Origin: Conus ventricosus
Taxonomy: Eukaryota > Mollusca > Gastropoda > Neogastropoda > Conidae
Length of the DNA stretch: 64,000 bases
Direction: 5' to 3'
NCBI GenBank assembly: GCA_018398815.1
Contig: CM031595.1
Coordinates: 51,208,102-51,272,101 of the forward strand
Below, in pieces: positions 60,634 through 64,000 of this stretch. The translations under genes were made by a program, and so were the position numbers. Below the pieces are notes generated by a model that was not told the origin of the DNA, searched no databases, and was given only the letters and a program-made list of their open reading frames with translations. Numbering within the stretch: position 1 is the stretch's first letter; every line of letters begins with the position of its first letter.

Positions 60634-61576
60634 CTGTGGGAACAACAATACACATAACAAACCTTTGTCAGTAATGTTATTCTTGCTCTGTCCATTTTCT
60701 CTTCCCATGATTCTGAACCTACATCTAAACATCTATTGAAGCCAAATTCCCACCACAAATCTTATTAACAGAATACAAGGAAAGTTTTGCTACTGACAGG
60801 AAGAGACACCACTTTGATCTTCATGTCGAGTTGTGCGCACATGATCTTTGGTATCTCCTTCAACCACAAACACTCCCCCCTCTCCAAATCAAGTATTTAA
60901 TTCGATGAGCCAAATATGGTCAATACTGGCTGCAAAAGCTGTGTTAGTGTCAGTAGTCAAGCCTTCTCTTGCAATCAACCAGTCATGCAATGAATCCATT
61001 GAATCACAACAGCCAACACCCCCCCCCCCCCCCCCCCCCCCCCAAATCCTTTCTCTTCATCTGCCTCTTATGAATCCATTCATGTTGGCCTGCTCCATGT
61101 CGTTGGGTTGAAAAAGGCAGAAGGATGGGGTATGGGGAAGGAGGACAGGAAATGGGGGCGACAGCCTGACCTGACACTGCTCAGCGAGAGGTCACAGAAG
61201 GGGGCATCTGACTGACAACATTCGCTGTGACTGAACATGTTTTTTTTTGCCCTTTTTATTTTCCCAGAGGAAGATTTGAATTTTTTGTTTACTTATGTAC
61301 ACAAATTTTCAGCAAGCTTGACTTAAAACCCCCCACTAAAAATAGATGAAAATTTAGAATGTCTTTGACAGCGCTCATATAATAATTATCTGCTACCTGA
61401 TATAAATGAAAACAGACTAATAGAAGCAAAAAAGGAAGTCCACAGAGCTGAGAGTACTTCCACTGGCCACTGCAAGGTCACCGCGCTTTCACAAGACATG
61501 AAATTGTTGTGTTTGCCTGGTCCATCACTATCTCACCCATACCTCCCCTCCCTCCTTTCCCTCTCTCTCCATGCAT

Positions 61577-61738
61577 TTGTGTGTGTGTGTGAGTGCGCGC
61601 GCGGGACGGAGAAACAGAGAGAGTGAGTGGACAGGTGTATGTGTGTATGTGTTCTCTCTCTTTCTGTGAGTGTGTGTGTGAGTATGTATGAATGTGTGTG
61701 TGTGTGTGTGTGTATGTGTGTGTGAGTGCAAGAGAGTG

Positions 61739-61805
<67 letters not shown>
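61577..61805. repeat. Compound (GT)n/(GA)n repeat zone
   Basis: Broken GT repeats to 61733, then GA from about 61742 to 61805 with one GG interruption. Confidence 0.95.
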
Positions 61806-61809
<4 letters not shown>

Positions 61810-63136
61810 GAGAGAGCACATCTTTATCAGACCCTCTGTCTAAACAGACAGAATGTGTTTAAACTCATGCAGAAAGAGAGGGTGTGATTACGGCTAGGTA
61901 CAGGTGACAGCGCATTGGTGAACACTTCCCAACACACTTAACCCATTTGGGACTCATACTGATTACCCCACAAAGATCATGATGCAAAATAAACACTCCA
62001 AGACCATGAGGAAGCAATAAACTTTAAAAACCAGTAAAGGGGAAAAATGTTTGGCTAGATCATCATGCTGACAAATAGAAAGCAGTTTTTAATCAGAGCT
62101 CCCTTTGCTAAAAGTTTTGATATGGAACATGACACTGCAACAACAGGGGAAACTAGACAGTTTTAGTGAGGCAACACATTTTTTTAAATCACATATAGAG
62201 ACACACATAAAAATAAAACAAAGCCAACAAAAACAAATGAACCTTCAAAAACAAATATAAAAACAAAAAGCACATAATCAACACAAAGCAAAGAAACTCT
62301 TCAGCAACTCATGCCAACATTCAAGAACTGGAACTGTGTTGTGTGTACAGTGAAACTTCTCTATAATATCCCTGAAACACTTCAAAACAGGGTCTCAGAG
62401 GAGGAGGTCCTTGTTGGGAGGTTAATCAAGAACACAGATATGTTTCTGACAAAAACAGGTCTTTAATTCATTCAAACCTATGCCCAAACACTGTTCAGGT
62501 GCCAATGAATGTCATTCCCTACCTGTGCCCCAAAAGCACTTGGGTAAGTAGCCCCTTTACAACTGCTAGGAAAGGAAGATAACTTGCACAGAACTCTCTT
62601 CCTCTCAAGCATGTTAAATTCTGACTGGTAATTCAAACAATTACAGTATTTTTTATGCTTACAGTGAACAATGGGGTTACATTAAATCAAATAATATTTC
62701 AGCTTGTAAAAGCGTTCAAAGAGCATCTTGTCACATAAAAAATTGATATGCTGATGCACGGTCATTTTGCAAAATCCATAAGAAATTGTTCATATCAAGG
62801 CGAAGTAGTTTATGAGATAAGTTTAAAAGAAGTATGTCTTCAGTTTATGCAGATCAGCATGGTAGGAGAGGCTGCCCAGGTTACAAACTTGAAAAGGGTG
62901 AAAGGATTAACCTTTCAACAGCTGCAGCAAGACTTCTGATCAATGAAAAGACCCATGGTTCCATACTTTTGTGAGATTTTGATCCGACCTGTAATTCACA
63001 ACCACCCCATCTGCTGAACGCACAGGAAAACTCCACCTTGCACAATATGCAGTGAACAAACAAACACAGACTGTTAAAAACAAACTCCATATTTCATGTA
63101 TGCTGTAAAGAAATGACTATTCTGAATCATAACTAC

Positions 63137-63232
63137 CTCCAATGGCTGGCCTCCCACATAAAAATGAAAGACCATTTCTAAGCCATTCCCAGCTGTCTGA
63201 ACAGCTGTCTCTCTAGTTGGTTGGACTACTGG
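63137..63232 (-). other. Candidate in-phase cassette exon (unproven)
   Basis: A good acceptor (GGGTGCATTTTTCCACAG) and a GTAGTT donor bound 96 bp, 32 codons, open in phase 0 and starting PVVQPTRETAVQTAGNGLEM. The phase matches the next PKC exon. It shows no resemblance to PKC hinge or C2 sequence that I recognise, so it may be coincidental. Confidence 0.2.
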
Positions 63233-63796
63233 CTGTGGAAAAATGCACCCATCAACTACATATGATAGCACAAAACAAAAAGTCAAATGTTAAAAGTATT
63301 TAAAGGGATTAAAGACCCAATATTCACAGACTTTGGAGGCCATGATTGACACAGACCTTCCAATACCTAAATGGCTTGTCAGTATCTTTTGCAACTGTTC
63401 TCAGTATTTTCAAGCAGTTGCCAGTATTTTCATCGCATGCACGGCATAATCATGTTAGATATTTATTATATTATTTAAATGAGAAAAAAAACCTATAAAC
63501 ATAACCCCTGCATATAGTATAATGTACATGTACACACAACATACAGACATTATTAAAATTATAGCTAAAAATCATTATAAAAGAACCATGGTTCACTAGC
63601 AGTCATACAGACACACAGAAGAGATACACAGGGGGGAAAACATGATGTCGCACAAAAACACAAACATACAAGCAAAGGAGTAGGCCTACCTAATTGTAGA
63701 TTAATGTTGTACAAGTAATCCATTCAGCTTCAGTTTCTGGTTTAGTCACAGGGAAGGTCAGTCTTTGTTGCACAAATAATCCATTCAGTTTCAGTG

Positions 63797-64000
63797 TCAC
63801 AATAATACTACTTCATAGGCATAGCTTTCGGCAATTTTATTGCCTGGAAACATAGCTCTGAACAAGGGCCCAGCATGGTCGGAAGCACTCAGTGGAATGT
63901 TGTGCTCCACGAGGAAGTGAGTGAACAGGGTTTCAGCACGAATCACATCCATTCCTGCTCATCACATTTGTCTTTGGAAGAGACAGAGTCGAAAAAATTG
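63797..64000 (-). pseudogene. hAT-like transposase-related protein fragment, frameshifted
   Basis: The minus-strand frame 63952-63797 includes AETLFTHFLVEHNIPLSASD and continues HAGPLFRAMFPGNKIAES. The pattern (AE-x-L-F-x-x-F-L-x-E-H-N-x-P, then a D-H-x-x-x-L-F and a MFPxxKIA word) is that of the N-terminal part of hAT/ZNF862-like transposon-derived proteins common in invertebrates. Upstream coding (FFDSVSSKDKCDEQ, to 64000) lies in a different frame, so a one-base shift separates the two parts. The fragment runs off the window edge. Confidence 0.45.

Larger units (their letters stand above)
60640..63790. other. Upstream PKC intron sequence
   Basis: No C1 or C2 domain exon was found on the minus strand. 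Contains a poly-C run at about 61020-61042, the GT/GA compound repeat at 61577-61805, and a pogo-like terminus word near 62348. A possible cassette exon at 63137-63232 is listed separately. Confidence 0.5.

Overview
This window is nuclear DNA from an animal, most likely a mollusc and possibly a caenogastropod-type snail. The gene structure is exon-intron with GT-AG splice sites. The sequence is AT-rich and dense in (GT)n, (GA)n and minisatellite arrays. It carries tRNA-derived SINEs, RTE-like and CR1/I-like LINE fragments, a MULE with a FLYWCH zinc finger, and an LTR element with a SCAN-like gag, as is common in lophotrochozoan genomes. The taxon is an inference; no marker in the window fixes the species. 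Nothing bacterial is present (no operons or CRISPR), and no stand-alone functional tRNA or rRNA gene was found.

The one confidently recognised cellular gene lies on the minus strand from about 60.63 kb down to 35.55 kb. It is the 3' part (kinase domain and C-terminus) of a conventional, Ca2+/diacylglycerol-type protein kinase C. Eight constitutive exons encode the hinge, glycine loop, catalytic Lys region, YRDLKLDN catalytic loop, DFG, activation loop, APE and the C-lobe. They are followed by two homologous alternative last exons. Exon A (36704-36859) has its own stop. Exon B (35546-35697) resembles the C-terminus of vertebrate PKC beta-I but is one base short and so shifts frame. The C1 and C2 exons are not seen and must lie beyond position 64000.

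Layout. 0-3.4 kb: decayed SINEs, a LINE 3' tail and an old dispersed repeat. 3.45-5.67 kb: a MULE with nearly perfect terminal inverted repeats and a decayed transposase. 6.0-11.5 kb: a nest of LINE fragments, including two inverted copies with almost the same 5' truncation. 12.4-12.8 kb: a GT/GC tract and a 31-bp minisatellite. 13-21 kb: AT-rich DNA without recognisable genes. 21.5-22.3 kb: a minisatellite. 22.5-27.0 kb: a truncated LTR retrotransposon (5' LTR, gag, protease remnant). 27-35.5 kb: noncoding, possibly in part PKC 3' UTR, with one small cysteine-rich ORF. 35.5-60.6 kb: PKC exons in long introns that hold a 3.2-kb minisatellite field, a SINE, a second LTR piece and several tandem repeats. 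60.6-63.8 kb: an upstream PKC intron. 63.8-64.0 kb: a probable hAT-like transposon fragment at the edge.

The most interesting points are the PKC duplicated C-terminal exons with the frameshift in one of them, the FLYWCH-MULE with repeated subterminal motifs, an unassigned ~0.5-kb dispersed repeat seen four times, the 39-bp minisatellite that stays open in several frames, and the small TSP1-like ORF.
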